Assembly (NCBI GenBank): GCA_017478225.1
Contig: JAFVDX010000040.1
Span: 1-40,245 of the forward strand
Direction of reading: 5' to 3'
Source: Paludibacteraceae bacterium
GTDB lineage: Bacteria; Bacteroidota; Bacteroidia; Bacteroidales; Paludibacteraceae
Length of the DNA: 40,245 nt
Of this stretch, positions 18,683 through 28,375 are shown in pieces. Position 1 is the stretch's first letter; each line of letters opens with the position of its first letter. The notes under the pieces are model-generated. The model was not told where the DNA came from. It saw only the letters and a program-made list of their open reading frames with translations, and searched no databases. Position numbers and translations under genes: made by a program.

Positions 18683-19791
18683 TAGTAGTTGTACTGATAA
18701 GCATATTAGCACTCGTGTTTACCATATTACAATCGCTTGGAATATGGAAACATGGTATGGCCTATGGCTTTATGCTTACTACATTTCTGCTGATGATTCA
18801 TTATCAGTATGGCAACGACTACAATACTTATTACGATTGGTTTTTATATATAGCCGATTCCAATTTGGGTTGGAAAGAGATATTCTCCCCCGACACCTTT
18901 TCCAAAGACCCCGGCTGGTTTATCATATCATGGCTGTTCTCTCTTCCTTTCGGCAGAAGCGGCTTTTTCATGATGGTGGCAGTACTGTCGATTATAGAAG
19001 GCATGATATACTATAAGTTCATAGAGAGATATGTACCAGAAAATTGGTATTGGTTAGGCATGTTTGTTTATCTTTTCCATGTATGCTTGTATCTGCTTAC
19101 TTTCTCTATGATGCGCCAATCGCTTGCTATGGCTTTAGGCTTATGGGCATATACCTATATTAAAGACAAAAAAATAGTCAAGTCACTTCTGTTGTTGTTT
19201 TTATGTCTTACAATACACAAATCTTCTATCGTCTTACTACCATTTGTGTTTATGGCATATTTACCTAAAGAAAAGGGCAAATTGATAGCCATCGTACTTA
19301 CTGTATTTTTGGTTTTGTTCTTGTTCGTAGGGCGGTTGACAGAAAACATAATGGGCTATCTGATGCTAATCGAAGCACTCAGCGACTATGGCTCTACCTA
19401 CGGACATGTGGACACAAATATCAATTTCGGATTGGGATATGTAGTAAAACTCCTTACTATGTATTGCGCCTTCCTTTATTACATAATTCACAACAACACC
19501 AAAGACTCCGATTCAGACATAATTATAATGGCCACCGTAGGCATCCTGATATTACCTTTTGAAGGTGTCATTACTCTCATGTCAAGAATCAACTTCTATT
19601 TCCAAATGTTTTATGTAGCTGCCATTCCACTTACATATAGATATATTCCAAATCAAGTAATAAGAATAATATGTATTGCTGCATACATTATGTTTGATAT
19701 ATATGGTTATTACCTATTTTGGGCACCAAAATCTGTTTTCTATGAAGGCTACTTGCATTTTGACACAGTCTTCAGCACACTCTTTAATTAA
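18679..19791 (+). CDS. EpsG-family membrane protein, putative O-antigen/capsule polymerase (Wzy)
   Basis: A 370-residue integral membrane protein with about 9-10 hydrophobic segments. It shows the EpsG family pattern: GNDYNTYYDWF near residue 40, KDPGWFIISWLF, LTFSMMRQSLAMALGLWAY and LTIHKSSIVLLPF. EpsG/Wzy proteins polymerise flipped repeat units on the periplasmic side. Position between glycosyltransferases and after a flippase supports this. It overlaps the preceding gene by 4 bp; 11 bp separate it from the next. Confidence 0.82.
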   Translation: MIVVVLISILALVFTILQSLGIWKHGMAYGFMLTTFLLMIHYQYGNDYNTYYDWFLYIADSNLGWKEIFSPDTFSKDPGWFIISWLFSLPFGRSGFFMMVAVLSIIEGMIYYKFIERYVPENWYWLGMFVYLFHVCLYLLTFSMMRQSLAMALGLWAYTYIKDKKIVKSLLLLFLCLTIHKSSIVLLPFVFMAYLPKEKGKLIAIVLTVFLVLFLFVGRLTENIMGYLMLIEALSDYGSTYGHVDTNINFGLGYVVKLLTMYCAFLYYIIHNNTKDSDSDIIIMATVGILILPFEGVITLMSRINFYFQMFYVAAIPLTYRYIPNQVIRIICIAAYIMFDIYGYYLFWAPKSVFYEGYLHFDTVFSTLFN

Positions 19792-19802
19792 CACAGACTA
19801 TT

Positions 19803-21017
19803 ATGACAAACATACTATATTCATCCATGTGTTGTTCCACTCGTCTTGCCAATGAAGTACTTGAGAAGACCAAACAAGACCCTGGATTCCAGATAATTAA
19901 ATTCACGCAACTACTCTTGAAAGGTATTAATGCGCAGGAAGGTACTATGGTTACTTGCCTATGCGGTCTGAGGCAAAAAACCAAATTATTTTGGCATGAG
20001 AAAGATGAGATAGAAGACAGCATTAAATATCACTATTTGCCTACCATAAGCATTATGCTTATAAGACAGTTGTTTTTGTATTTATGTGCGTTTGTATATA
20101 CCATAAAATGGGCAATAAGTCACAAAGGCGATAAGGCAATCATTTGCGACATATTTGCTTCTTCTGTAAGTATGGGAACAAGAGATGCTGCTAAACTCTT
20201 AGGGATAAAAACATGTGCCATAATAACCGATATCCCCGGACAAGTCGTGACAACCATAAACACTAAAAATCCCATACTGAAATTATTACTAAAGATACGC
20301 ACACCTATTGGCAAACGCAATCTGCATAAATACGACTCGTACATATTTCTCACGCAAGCCATGAACGAGGTTATAAATAAAAAAGGAGTGCCATATATTG
20401 TCATGGAAGGTATGGTAAACAACAATGAACAACTAAACAACTTGAACAAACAAAAGCCAAGAATAATATTCTATGCAGGAGCCTTAGTAGAGCAATTTGG
20501 AGTAAAAGCCTTAGTTGATGCTATTATGCTAAGCAAACATCAAGATATCGAACTGCATTTATACGGGGACGACAAAAAGAGTGGTTTTATTGAATATATC
20601 AAGAAATGTAGCGACAAAGACAAACGGATAGTATATAAAGGTATTGCTAAAAATGAAGATATTGTAAGGGCTGAGCAAGCAGCCACTTTGCTGGTTAATC
20701 CTCGTTTTACAAATCAAGAATTTACAAAGTATTCGTTTCCTTCAAAAAACATGGAGTATATGGTTTCCAACACACCGCTATTAACCACAAGACTTCCGGG
20801 CATGCCCAAGGAATATAACGACTATGTATATCTTTTCGACGAGGAAACGGCTGAAGGATATGCAAAAAAAATAGACGAGATATTGGATCTAAAACCCGAA
20901 TTACTCCAAACAAAAGGCACCGAAGCAAGGCAATTTGTTTTAGAAAACAAAAGCAATATAAAACAAGCATATAGAGTAGTAACACTATTAAGAGATGTAA
21001 TCAAAGATGCAAAATAA
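19803..21017 (+). CDS. Glycosyltransferase, GT4-like
   Basis: A 404-residue GT-B type glycosyltransferase that is less typical at its N-terminus (MTNILYSSMCCSTRLANEVL). The Rossmann half contains CDIFASSVSMGTRDAAKLLG. The C-domain has IIFYAGALVEQFGVKALVDA, VYKGIAKNEDIV, LLVNPRFTNQEFTKYSFPSK and MEYMVSNTPLLTTRLPGMPK, the donor-binding region. It probably adds a sugar of the repeat unit. Its end overlaps the next gene by 11 bp. Confidence 0.82.
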   Translation: MTNILYSSMCCSTRLANEVLEKTKQDPGFQIIKFTQLLLKGINAQEGTMVTCLCGLRQKTKLFWHEKDEIEDSIKYHYLPTISIMLIRQLFLYLCAFVYTIKWAISHKGDKAIICDIFASSVSMGTRDAAKLLGIKTCAIITDIPGQVVTTINTKNPILKLLLKIRTPIGKRNLHKYDSYIFLTQAMNEVINKKGVPYIVMEGMVNNNEQLNNLNKQKPRIIFYAGALVEQFGVKALVDAIMLSKHQDIELHLYGDDKKSGFIEYIKKCSDKDKRIVYKGIAKNEDIVRAEQAATLLVNPRFTNQEFTKYSFPSKNMEYMVSNTPLLTTRLPGMPKEYNDYVYLFDEETAEGYAKKIDEILDLKPELLQTKGTEARQFVLENKSNIKQAYRVVTLLRDVIKDAK

Positions 21018-21987
21018 GCCGTTTCTCAGTATTATTATTCCATGCTATAATGTAGCAAAATATCTGCCCAAGACTCTTGAATCGCTCAATAAAATGAATA
21101 AGAGTGAAGAAGCGGAGTTTTTGTTTGTGGACGATGGCTCTACCGACAACACACTTATGTTGCTTGAGGAGTTTGCAGCAGATAAAAATAATGTGAAAGT
21201 GATAAGCCAAAAAAACAAAGGAGTATCGGCTGCACGTAACAACGCCATAAGCCATGTAACCGGCCAATGGCTAACATTGCTCGACGGAGACGACTATTTA
21301 GAACAAGACACTATTGATATTATCAAGAAGCACTGTCAAGATGTTGATTTGATTATTCCTAACACCATATATGACAACGGAGATTCTTCAACAGAAATAC
21401 CTCACGCAATTCAAGAAGGCATTTACACAATAAATGACTTTTACAGCAAAATACATATTTTTCCTACTGCCCCCAAAAATATATATCGAGCAGACATAAT
21501 AAAAGAACACAATATTGTATTCAACGAAGATATTAAAGTGGGCGAAGTTTATTGTTTTACCGTTGATTATTTGCAGTATTGCTCAAAAATAAGTCTCACA
21601 AACGACAGATTTTATCACTATGTTTTAAGAGGAGATAGTGCAACTCATGCCATCAACCCCGCGGCCGACATAACTGCTATTGAAACCATAAAACATCTTT
21701 GCTCAGTCAAAACAGAATGGAGCCAAACATCAGCCTACAACACTACGGCTCTAAAAATGGCACTATCGTTTACATATAACAAATATGTTAAAGCAGGCAT
21801 TAAATATAAGGAAATTAAACAGATATTAGAACCTCTGTTGATGTGCAGCGACTTCCGTACTCTACTCCATCAAGTTGCCCACGACCAAGGTTCACCCAAA
21901 CAAGAACAGTTCTTGGCAAAATACATATCATTGATGCCTATTAGTTTAGGGTATAATCTTTTGAGTATCATAAAAAAGGTGGTATAA
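21007..21987 (+). CDS. Glycosyltransferase family 2
   Basis: A 326-residue GT-A enzyme. The N-terminal domain has SIIIPCYNVAKYLPKTLESL, EFLFVDDGSTDNT, NKGVSAARNNAI and the metal-binding LLDGDDYLEQDT (DxD-type). The C-terminal part is variable. It is the last gene of the polysaccharide operon; the 126 bp that follow hold the tamB promoter. No terminator hairpin is obvious between 21988 and 22046. Confidence 0.9.
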   Translation: MQNKPFLSIIIPCYNVAKYLPKTLESLNKMNKSEEAEFLFVDDGSTDNTLMLLEEFAADKNNVKVISQKNKGVSAARNNAISHVTGQWLTLLDGDDYLEQDTIDIIKKHCQDVDLIIPNTIYDNGDSSTEIPHAIQEGIYTINDFYSKIHIFPTAPKNIYRADIIKEHNIVFNEDIKVGEVYCFTVDYLQYCSKISLTNDRFYHYVLRGDSATHAINPAADITAIETIKHLCSVKTEWSQTSAYNTTALKMALSFTYNKYVKAGIKYKEIKQILEPLLMCSDFRTLLHQVAHDQGSPKQEQFLAKYISLMPISLGYNLLSIIKKVV

Positions 21988-22046
21988 TTTTCTGATTACT
22001 ATACACATAAATCAACCATTCATTTCTTTTGCTCATAATCGTCAAA

Positions 22047-22077
22047 TTGCACAATTAAGAAATTATGCGTACTTTTG
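22047..22077 (+). promoter_or_regulatory. Promoter for tamB-comM
   Basis: TTG (22047-22049), a 20-bp spacer and TACTTTTG (22070-22077) match the Bacteroidota -33/-7 pattern. Transcription would begin a few bases before the mini-ORF at 22088. Confidence 0.7.
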
Positions 22078-22087
22078 CGGTGTTAAA

Positions 22088-22117
22088 ATGGGGGAATATG
22101 CTAAATTGACAGTTTGA
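22088..22117 (+). other. Possible 9-codon leader ORF overlapping the tamB TTG start
   Basis: ATG at 22088 opens MGEYAKLTV followed by TGA (22115-22117), whose first bases overlap the TTG start of tamB (22114-22116). This arrangement could couple tamB initiation to termination of the mini-ORF. It may equally be chance in a short leader. Confidence 0.35.
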
Positions 22118-25100
22118 AGAAATTTCTTTACATATTATCTATTTTCATAATTTGCATTGTACTAACTGTTGCAATGCTACTGCTTGTTGTTCAAAGTAGC
22201 AAAGTGCAAACAGCAATGCTCGGTGTGGTTGCTAAAGAATTATCCAAGCAATTAGACACTCATATAAGTGTAGAAAAAATAGACTATAGTTTTCCTAACA
22301 AAGTAGGTGTATATAATATCTATGTTGAAGATCAGCAACAAGATACATTGCTTTATGTGGATAGTTTAGAAGCCAAATTCAATTTTGTAGGATTCTTTGA
22401 AAAGAAGATTATTTTCCGCCATGCCACATTTAAAACCGCCTACGCCAATGCCTACCGACTTGACAATACAAGCAACAAATACAACTACGATTTCATTATA
22501 GATCTTTTTCCAAAGAAAAAAGACAATAGCAGCGGAATGGAAGAAATCATAGAGGTGAAGAATGTAAGCATAAGAGACATACGTCTCCGCTACGATGATT
22601 GGCGAATAAAAAAATTAGATGCCGATATATCTCTCAATCGTTTTTCCAAAGACTCGTTAGACGCTCAAATTTCTCATCTGTACATATTGGAGAAAGAAGG
22701 TTTTTGCCTGAACGACCTTCAACTAAGGGGAATTCTTACTCACAACAAGGCACAAATAAATAATCTGCTTTTGCAGTTGCCCCACTCAAGCGTTATGCTC
22801 GATGGCTTTGTTGAGCATACCACAGAGTCGGACTCAACGGAAACAAACATGTTCAAGCGTCTTTTTGACATGCAAAGGATTGAGTCCGCTCAAGCCTATT
22901 TGAATATAGAACGAGCCATTATCAGACCAAGCGACATAGGTCGTTTTGTGCCTCAAGTAAGAAATATAAATGGCGATATAAACTTTAGCACACAAATAAA
23001 AGGCACCATAGGCGACATCTTTGCCGATGACTTAAGTCTTGACTACAAAAATCAACCAATAATAAGGGGAGATGTATCGTTCTATGGACTACCTAATTTA
23101 GACACTTCATATATCCATGCACAATTACAAGACCTCACGATAGATCATGCTCTTCTGCAAGACTTTATTTCCGATATCAAGAACAAGCCGTTCAGTTTGC
23201 CCCAAGAGATAGCACGAATGGGTAAGATGCACTATGGTGGCATTTTAGACGGACGACTCGACAGCCTCACTCTAAATGGCACTTTCACCTCAAGAGTGGG
23301 CAACATAACTACTAATGGCTATCTGATTATTGACACTATAAAAAGCATAAGTAACTTCCGTGGAATAGTATCCACCCCCAGATTCATGCTCGGACACTTG
23401 TTAGGACAAAAAGACTTAGGCGCCTTATCCATGACGGCACAAGTAGATGGCAGATGGGGAGAAAAATTACCACTTGAAGCAAAACTGAAATCTATAATCA
23501 AATCGTTCCAATACAAAGGATATACCTACAAAAACACACATATAAATGGCGAATATCACAAAAATGAATTTAATGGTCAAATCGACATCAACGACCCTAA
23601 TGTGCAATTGGCTTTTGATGGCATGGTTGACTTTACTGAAGAATTACCGATAGCCAACTTCAACATGCAACTCGGCAAGTTGAAATTAGGAGAATTGAAC
23701 CTTACGGACAAATATCCTGATATGGATATCAGTACACAAATAACTATCAATGCCTCAGGAAACAACTTAGACAACATAAATGGCTATTTATACATAGACT
23801 CACTTCATATAATGCGCGGGGAGAAAGAATTGCTCATGCATCAAATGCGCATTATGGCAGAGACAGGCGACAACGAACCTACCAATCTGAAAATAAACTC
23901 CGACTTCCTTAATGCCAATTTCTCAGGCGAATATAAATACAGTATGCTTCCGCTTGCCGCAGCACGACTTATAGCCAAACATGTGCCTCGAATGCTCACA
24001 CTAAAAACACGCCGGAAATTAGAAGAAATACCTCCGCAGAATGAATTTAATTATTACATGTATTTCAAAAACTTAGACTCTATCTTTAACATTTTCGACA
24101 TACCTGTAAGCCTCAGCATGATGCCAACAATCAAAGGCTCACTAAACGAAAAAACTGAACAATTCTCACTTCAAGCAGGTGTACCCAATTTCAAATATGG
24201 CAAAATAAATATCAAAGATATCACTCTAAATTTTGACAACAAAAGCGAACAACTGAATTTAGACCTTTACTTATACAAGAAGGCTGGCAAGAGCATAGCG
24301 GAAAAGCGTATAGGCGATTTGGAATTGAAACTGACCTCACTTGCTCGTCACGACTCACTCTACCTCACACTGGGTTTTGAGAGCAAAGATTCTATCAGAC
24401 ATGCAGGTCAATTGCTCACTCAAACACGCTTTATGCAATATGCAGGCAAACCCCTTGCAGACCTCCACTTTCTGCCGTCTGCCATCACCATTTCCGATAG
24501 TAAATGGTTTGTGGACGACAGCCACATCATCTATAGTGTAGCCGACACAAGTCTTCAGGTAAACAATTTCCGCATCGGAAATGACGAGCATTTTATCTAT
24601 GCCGATGGGTTGGCTTCGAGGCGCGAAACCGATTCTGTATTTGTTGAATTACGAGAGATAGTTCTTGACCCGCTTCTCGAATATACCAATGTAAAGAAAA
24701 GCATAGAGTTTGGTGGTGCCGTGACCGGATGGGCTAAAGCATTCGCACTATTCAAGAGCCCTGCATTTGAGGCAGATGTAAAAATGAAAGATGCACAAAT
24801 CAACGGAGTAACGATGGGAGATGTGCATGGTATTGCATGGTTAGACAGAAGCGACCTTACAATAGGAATTTGGGGGGCACTCGTGGAAAATGGAGACACT
24901 GTGGCTAAAGTAGATGGATTGGTAGAACCACTGCAAAAGAAATGGGGAATTGACATCTACCCAGACTCGGCTAACTTAACATTTATCAACGGTTGGACGC
25001 AAGGAATTTTAGACATTTCTGCCGGTCGCGGTTATGGCTGGGTACATGTGTTTGGAGAAGGCAAACTGACATGGCTCGAAGGAGAGGCATTTGCTAAAGA

Positions 25101-26619
25101 TGCCGAATTAGGAATACCTATTTTAGGCACTAAATACCATTTCTCTGATTCAGTTTCCATGGACTTGGAGAGTATTCGCTTCAACAACATAAAAATGTTC
25201 GACGACAAAAACAACACCCTTTTGGTTAATGGTAAATTGGAGCATGAGAACTTCAAAAAACTTAAATATCAGATAGATGTTGATTGCAATAAGACACATG
25301 TAATGAGTCTTGCGGAGAATATAAAAGACATGTTCTACGGCAATATATATGCCTCCGCCAAAGTACATATCAGAGGAGACGAACAAGAATGTAGAATCTT
25401 CGCGGATGCTAAAACAGAGAATAACACATCATTTGCCATCTCGCTCGGTACAGCCAGCAATGCGCGCGACAACTCGTCCTTTATCACTTTTGTTGACCAC
25501 TCTCTACCATCTAAAAACGATGATGATGAAAAAGAAGAAATAAAATACAAGCCAAAGACCAAAGTACTAATCAACCTACAAATAGAAGCCACACCTGCCG
25601 CGGAATTCAATTTGATAATCGACCCCCGAACCGGCGATAGACTCAAAGCACGAGGAGAAGGCAATATACGCTTCGAATACAATGTCAATCAAGACGATAT
25701 AAAACTCTATGGCACCTACCAATTATTAAGCGGTACATTCAGTTTTACTCTTGAGAATTTTATTAGGAAACAATTCAAACTCAGAGAAGGAAGCAAAGTT
25801 ACATTTGCAGGTGACCCGATGAATTTATATATTGATGCCTCGGCTCACTATGCCACCAGCGCCTCTCTAAGAGACTTATTCGGACCGGACATAACTCAAA
25901 TGAGCATCACAAGCAATTCCGTACCTGTCAATTGTATCATATACCTTAAAGGACAACTGAGCAACCCGACTATCTCTTTCGGGATAGAGTTGCCTCAAGC
26001 AGAAGAAACACTTGCCTCACAAGTGAGAAGCGTTATCAATACCGAAGAAATGATAATGCGAGAAGTGCTTTATTTACTTGTATTCAACAAATTCTATACT
26101 CCAGAATATCTGCAAACCAATACCACTACGGGACTTAACGAAACTTACTCGCTTATTTCGTCCACTATCACCGGACAAATCAACGACTGGCTAAGGAAAC
26201 TCACCAATAACTTTACCATAGGTTTTAATATTCGTCAAGATGGTGAAGGTAAAGACGCAGCACAGGAATACGAAACTCAATTCCAATACCAACCCAATAA
26301 TCGTCTTATCATAAATGGCAACTTTGGGTATAGATACAACGACATCTCCAATCAACCTATCTTTGGCAACTTGGATGTAGAATACCTGCTATCTCCTTCA
26401 GGCATGTGGCGTGCAAAGGCATATACACACATGGTGGACAAGTATTCTCTGAGAAACGCACATACCATGCAAGGTGTAGGATTGATGTTTAAGTACGACT
26501 TCAACGCTAAAAGTAAAAAAGCAAAGAAAGAGAAAACAAATGAAGTTGCAGAAGAAAACCAACAAGATATAATACAAACAAAGGACATCACCAATCAAGA
26601 TGTTAGTAAAGACTTATAG
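22114..26619 (+). CDS. tamB: Translocation and assembly module protein TamB (DUF490), AsmA-like
   Basis: A 1,501-residue envelope protein. An N-terminal membrane anchor (residues about 4-28, KKFLYILSIFIICIVLTVAM) is followed by a long repetitive beta-rich body. The C-terminal DUF490/TamB domain includes YGTYQLLSGTFSFTLENFIR, FKLREGSKVTFAGDPM, and later VRSVINTEEMIMREVLYLLV and NWLRKLTNNFTIG-like text (here DWLRKLTNNFTIGFN). TamB spans the periplasm and helps deliver outer-membrane proteins or phospholipids. The end is lysine- and glutamate-rich. The start is TTG at 22114; the next in-frame Met would cut into the membrane anchor. It overlaps comM by 20 bp. Confidence 0.9.
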   Translation: MKKFLYILSIFIICIVLTVAMLLLVVQSSKVQTAMLGVVAKELSKQLDTHISVEKIDYSFPNKVGVYNIYVEDQQQDTLLYVDSLEAKFNFVGFFEKKIIFRHATFKTAYANAYRLDNTSNKYNYDFIIDLFPKKKDNSSGMEEIIEVKNVSIRDIRLRYDDWRIKKLDADISLNRFSKDSLDAQISHLYILEKEGFCLNDLQLRGILTHNKAQINNLLLQLPHSSVMLDGFVEHTTESDSTETNMFKRLFDMQRIESAQAYLNIERAIIRPSDIGRFVPQVRNINGDINFSTQIKGTIGDIFADDLSLDYKNQPIIRGDVSFYGLPNLDTSYIHAQLQDLTIDHALLQDFISDIKNKPFSLPQEIARMGKMHYGGILDGRLDSLTLNGTFTSRVGNITTNGYLIIDTIKSISNFRGIVSTPRFMLGHLLGQKDLGALSMTAQVDGRWGEKLPLEAKLKSIIKSFQYKGYTYKNTHINGEYHKNEFNGQIDINDPNVQLAFDGMVDFTEELPIANFNMQLGKLKLGELNLTDKYPDMDISTQITINASGNNLDNINGYLYIDSLHIMRGEKELLMHQMRIMAETGDNEPTNLKINSDFLNANFSGEYKYSMLPLAAARLIAKHVPRMLTLKTRRKLEEIPPQNEFNYYMYFKNLDSIFNIFDIPVSLSMMPTIKGSLNEKTEQFSLQAGVPNFKYGKINIKDITLNFDNKSEQLNLDLYLYKKAGKSIAEKRIGDLELKLTSLARHDSLYLTLGFESKDSIRHAGQLLTQTRFMQYAGKPLADLHFLPSAITISDSKWFVDDSHIIYSVADTSLQVNNFRIGNDEHFIYADGLASRRETDSVFVELREIVLDPLLEYTNVKKSIEFGGAVTGWAKAFALFKSPAFEADVKMKDAQINGVTMGDVHGIAWLDRSDLTIGIWGALVENGDTVAKVDGLVEPLQKKWGIDIYPDSANLTFINGWTQGILDISAGRGYGWVHVFGEGKLTWLEGEAFAKDAELGIPILGTKYHFSDSVSMDLESIRFNNIKMFDDKNNTLLVNGKLEHENFKKLKYQIDVDCNKTHVMSLAENIKDMFYGNIYASAKVHIRGDEQECRIFADAKTENNTSFAISLGTASNARDNSSFITFVDHSLPSKNDDDEKEEIKYKPKTKVLINLQIEATPAAEFNLIIDPRTGDRLKARGEGNIRFEYNVNQDDIKLYGTYQLLSGTFSFTLENFIRKQFKLREGSKVTFAGDPMNLYIDASAHYATSASLRDLFGPDITQMSITSNSVPVNCIIYLKGQLSNPTISFGIELPQAEETLASQVRSVINTEEMIMREVLYLLVFNKFYTPEYLQTNTTTGLNETYSLISSTITGQINDWLRKLTNNFTIGFNIRQDGEGKDAAQEYETQFQYQPNNRLIINGNFGYRYNDISNQPIFGNLDVEYLLSPSGMWRAKAYTHMVDKYSLRNAHTMQGVGLMFKYDFNAKSKKAKKEKTNEVAEENQQDIIQTKDITNQDVSKDL

Positions 26620-28141
26620 TGCAATCGTTCAAGGTATAGACGCAGTATGCATGACCATTGAGGCCAATTTCTCGTTTGGCTTAAGTGGTGTGTGCATGGT
26701 AGGTTTGCCCGACAATGCCGTAAAAGAAAGCGAACAACGAATACGCTCCTCACTGAGTGTGAATGGTTATAGATTTCCCAACAAAGGCATAGTCATCAAT
26801 ATGGCTCCTGCTGATATTCGCAAAGAAGGAGCAGCCTACGATTTACCTATAGCCATCAGCATCATGGCAGCAGATGAACAAGTACTTACATCGCGTCTTG
26901 AAGACTTCATGCTCATTGGAGAACTCTCTTTAGACGGCGGACTGCAACCTATTAAAGGCGCTCTGCCAATTGCCATCAAAGCCAAAGAAATGGGCATGAA
27001 AGGTATTATTCTGCCTCTTGCTAATGCACAAGAGGCAGCCGTAGTTAGCGGACTCAAAGTATATGGGATGCTCAACATAAGAGATGTGGTCAGATTCTTA
27101 AACGGGGATGACACTACTGAGCCCACTACAATTGATATCAATGAGGTTTTCAACCGCTCTCAACAGCAAATATCACACGATTTCAGCCATGTTCATGGCC
27201 AAGCACACGCTCGTAGGGCATTAGAGGTGGCAGCCGCCGGCGGACATAATTTAATTATGGTAGGTCCTCCGGGGTCAGGCAAAAGTATGATGGCAAAATG
27301 TTTGCCTGGAATACTTCCTCCTCTGACCCTGCAAGAAGCACTGGAAACCACCAAGATCCACTCCGTGTCAGGCACATTAGACCATAACACCTCGCTCATC
27401 ACTCAACGACCATTCCGAGCACCACATCACACCGCAACCGATGTGTCAATAGTGGGAGGCGGAACTAATCCCATGCCAGGCGAAATCAGTCTTGCACACA
27501 ATGGAGTGCTTTTCCTCGACGAACTGCCAGAGTACAGACATACAGCATTAGAGGTCATGCGACAACCACTTGAAGACAGAAAAATAAGAATTTCCAGATC
27601 GAAGATGTCAGTGGAATACCCTGCTTCATTTACTCTTGTGGCTGCAATGAACCCCTGCCCATGCGGACACTATAACGACCCTACTCATCCTTGCACATGC
27701 CCGCCCGGAGCAGTAAAAAAATATATGAGTCGCATAAGCGGACCGCTCTTAGACCGAATAGACATACAGATAGAAGTGCCACCCGTCAGTTTTGCACAAA
27801 TGCATAATAGTACAGGAGAAGAATCGTCAGAACAAATTAGACAACGAGTGGTAAAAGCAAGAGAGATACAATCAAAACGCTTTGAGAATGAAGAAGGGAT
27901 ATATTGCAATGCACAGATGAGCTCTCAACTTGTGCGCCGCTATTGCCAATTGGATGCCGAAGGCAGCAAAATGCTTAACTTTGCTATGAACCGATTAGGA
28001 TTCTCTGCCCGAGCATACGACAGAATCATGAAAGTAAGCCGCACTATCGCAGACTTAGAAGGGGCAGAGAATATAATGGTAAAACATATCTCCGAAGCCA
28101 TCGGTTATCGCAACTTAGACCGCGAAAATTGGGGCGGATAA
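26600..28141 (+). CDS. comM: YifB/ComM family Mg-chelatase-like AAA+ ATPase
   Basis: A 513-residue AAA+ protein of the YifB/ComM family; ComM is a helicase that aids branch migration in natural transformation. A Lon-protease-like ChlI N-domain (about 20-140, GLPDNAVKESEQRIRSSL) precedes the ATPase: Walker A GPPGSGKS at 222-229, Walker B VLFLDELPEY, and a cysteine cluster NPCPCGHYNDPTHPCTCPPG. The C-terminus is the Mg_chelatase_C domain (FSARAYDRIMKVSRTIADL). It starts inside the last 20 bp of tamB, so it is cotranscribed with it. Whether it acts in transformation here is unknown. Confidence 0.93.
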   Translation: MLVKTYSAIVQGIDAVCMTIEANFSFGLSGVCMVGLPDNAVKESEQRIRSSLSVNGYRFPNKGIVINMAPADIRKEGAAYDLPIAISIMAADEQVLTSRLEDFMLIGELSLDGGLQPIKGALPIAIKAKEMGMKGIILPLANAQEAAVVSGLKVYGMLNIRDVVRFLNGDDTTEPTTIDINEVFNRSQQQISHDFSHVHGQAHARRALEVAAAGGHNLIMVGPPGSGKSMMAKCLPGILPPLTLQEALETTKIHSVSGTLDHNTSLITQRPFRAPHHTATDVSIVGGGTNPMPGEISLAHNGVLFLDELPEYRHTALEVMRQPLEDRKIRISRSKMSVEYPASFTLVAAMNPCPCGHYNDPTHPCTCPPGAVKKYMSRISGPLLDRIDIQIEVPPVSFAQMHNSTGEESSEQIRQRVVKAREIQSKRFENEEGIYCNAQMSSQLVRRYCQLDAEGSKMLNFAMNRLGFSARAYDRIMKVSRTIADLEGAENIMVKHISEAIGYRNLDRENWGG

Positions 28142-28142
28142 T

Positions 28143-28198
28143 GTATAGTGGATAATGTATAGTGGATAAAGTATAGTGGATAAAGTATAGTGGATAAT
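28143..28198. repeat. Four tandem copies of a 14-bp unit after comM
   Basis: GTATAGTGGATAAT/A occurs four times in a row with no other variation, right after the comM stop. It lies between the convergent comM and the 762-residue secreted-protein gene. It is non-coding and could be a variable-number tandem repeat. The rest of the 28142-28375 gap holds the terminator below and nothing else I recognise. Confidence 0.95.
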
Positions 28199-28281
28199 GC
28201 GAAATTGACAATCAAAGAAGCATTGTACACTCCCCATTAAAACACATAACATGCCCCCTTGTTCTGATTCGAATAAAAAGT

Positions 28282-28318
28282 CAAAGAGCCTAAGCAAAAC
28301 TTTTTGCAAGGCTCTTTG
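28282..28318 (-). terminator. Rho-independent terminator of the secreted-protein gene
   Basis: CAAAGAGCC and GGCTCTTTG form a perfect 9-bp outer stem around a 19-base interior that can pair further (GCAAAA with TTTTGC). On the minus strand it is followed by ACTTTTTATTC, a U-rich tract. It lies 58 bp after the stop of the minus-strand gene ending at 28376 and could also stop comM transcripts less efficiently. Confidence 0.8.
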
Positions 28319-28375
28319 AGTGTATAACAATAGCGAACTTTCAAACAACCACTCGTTGAATCATTAAAACACCCG

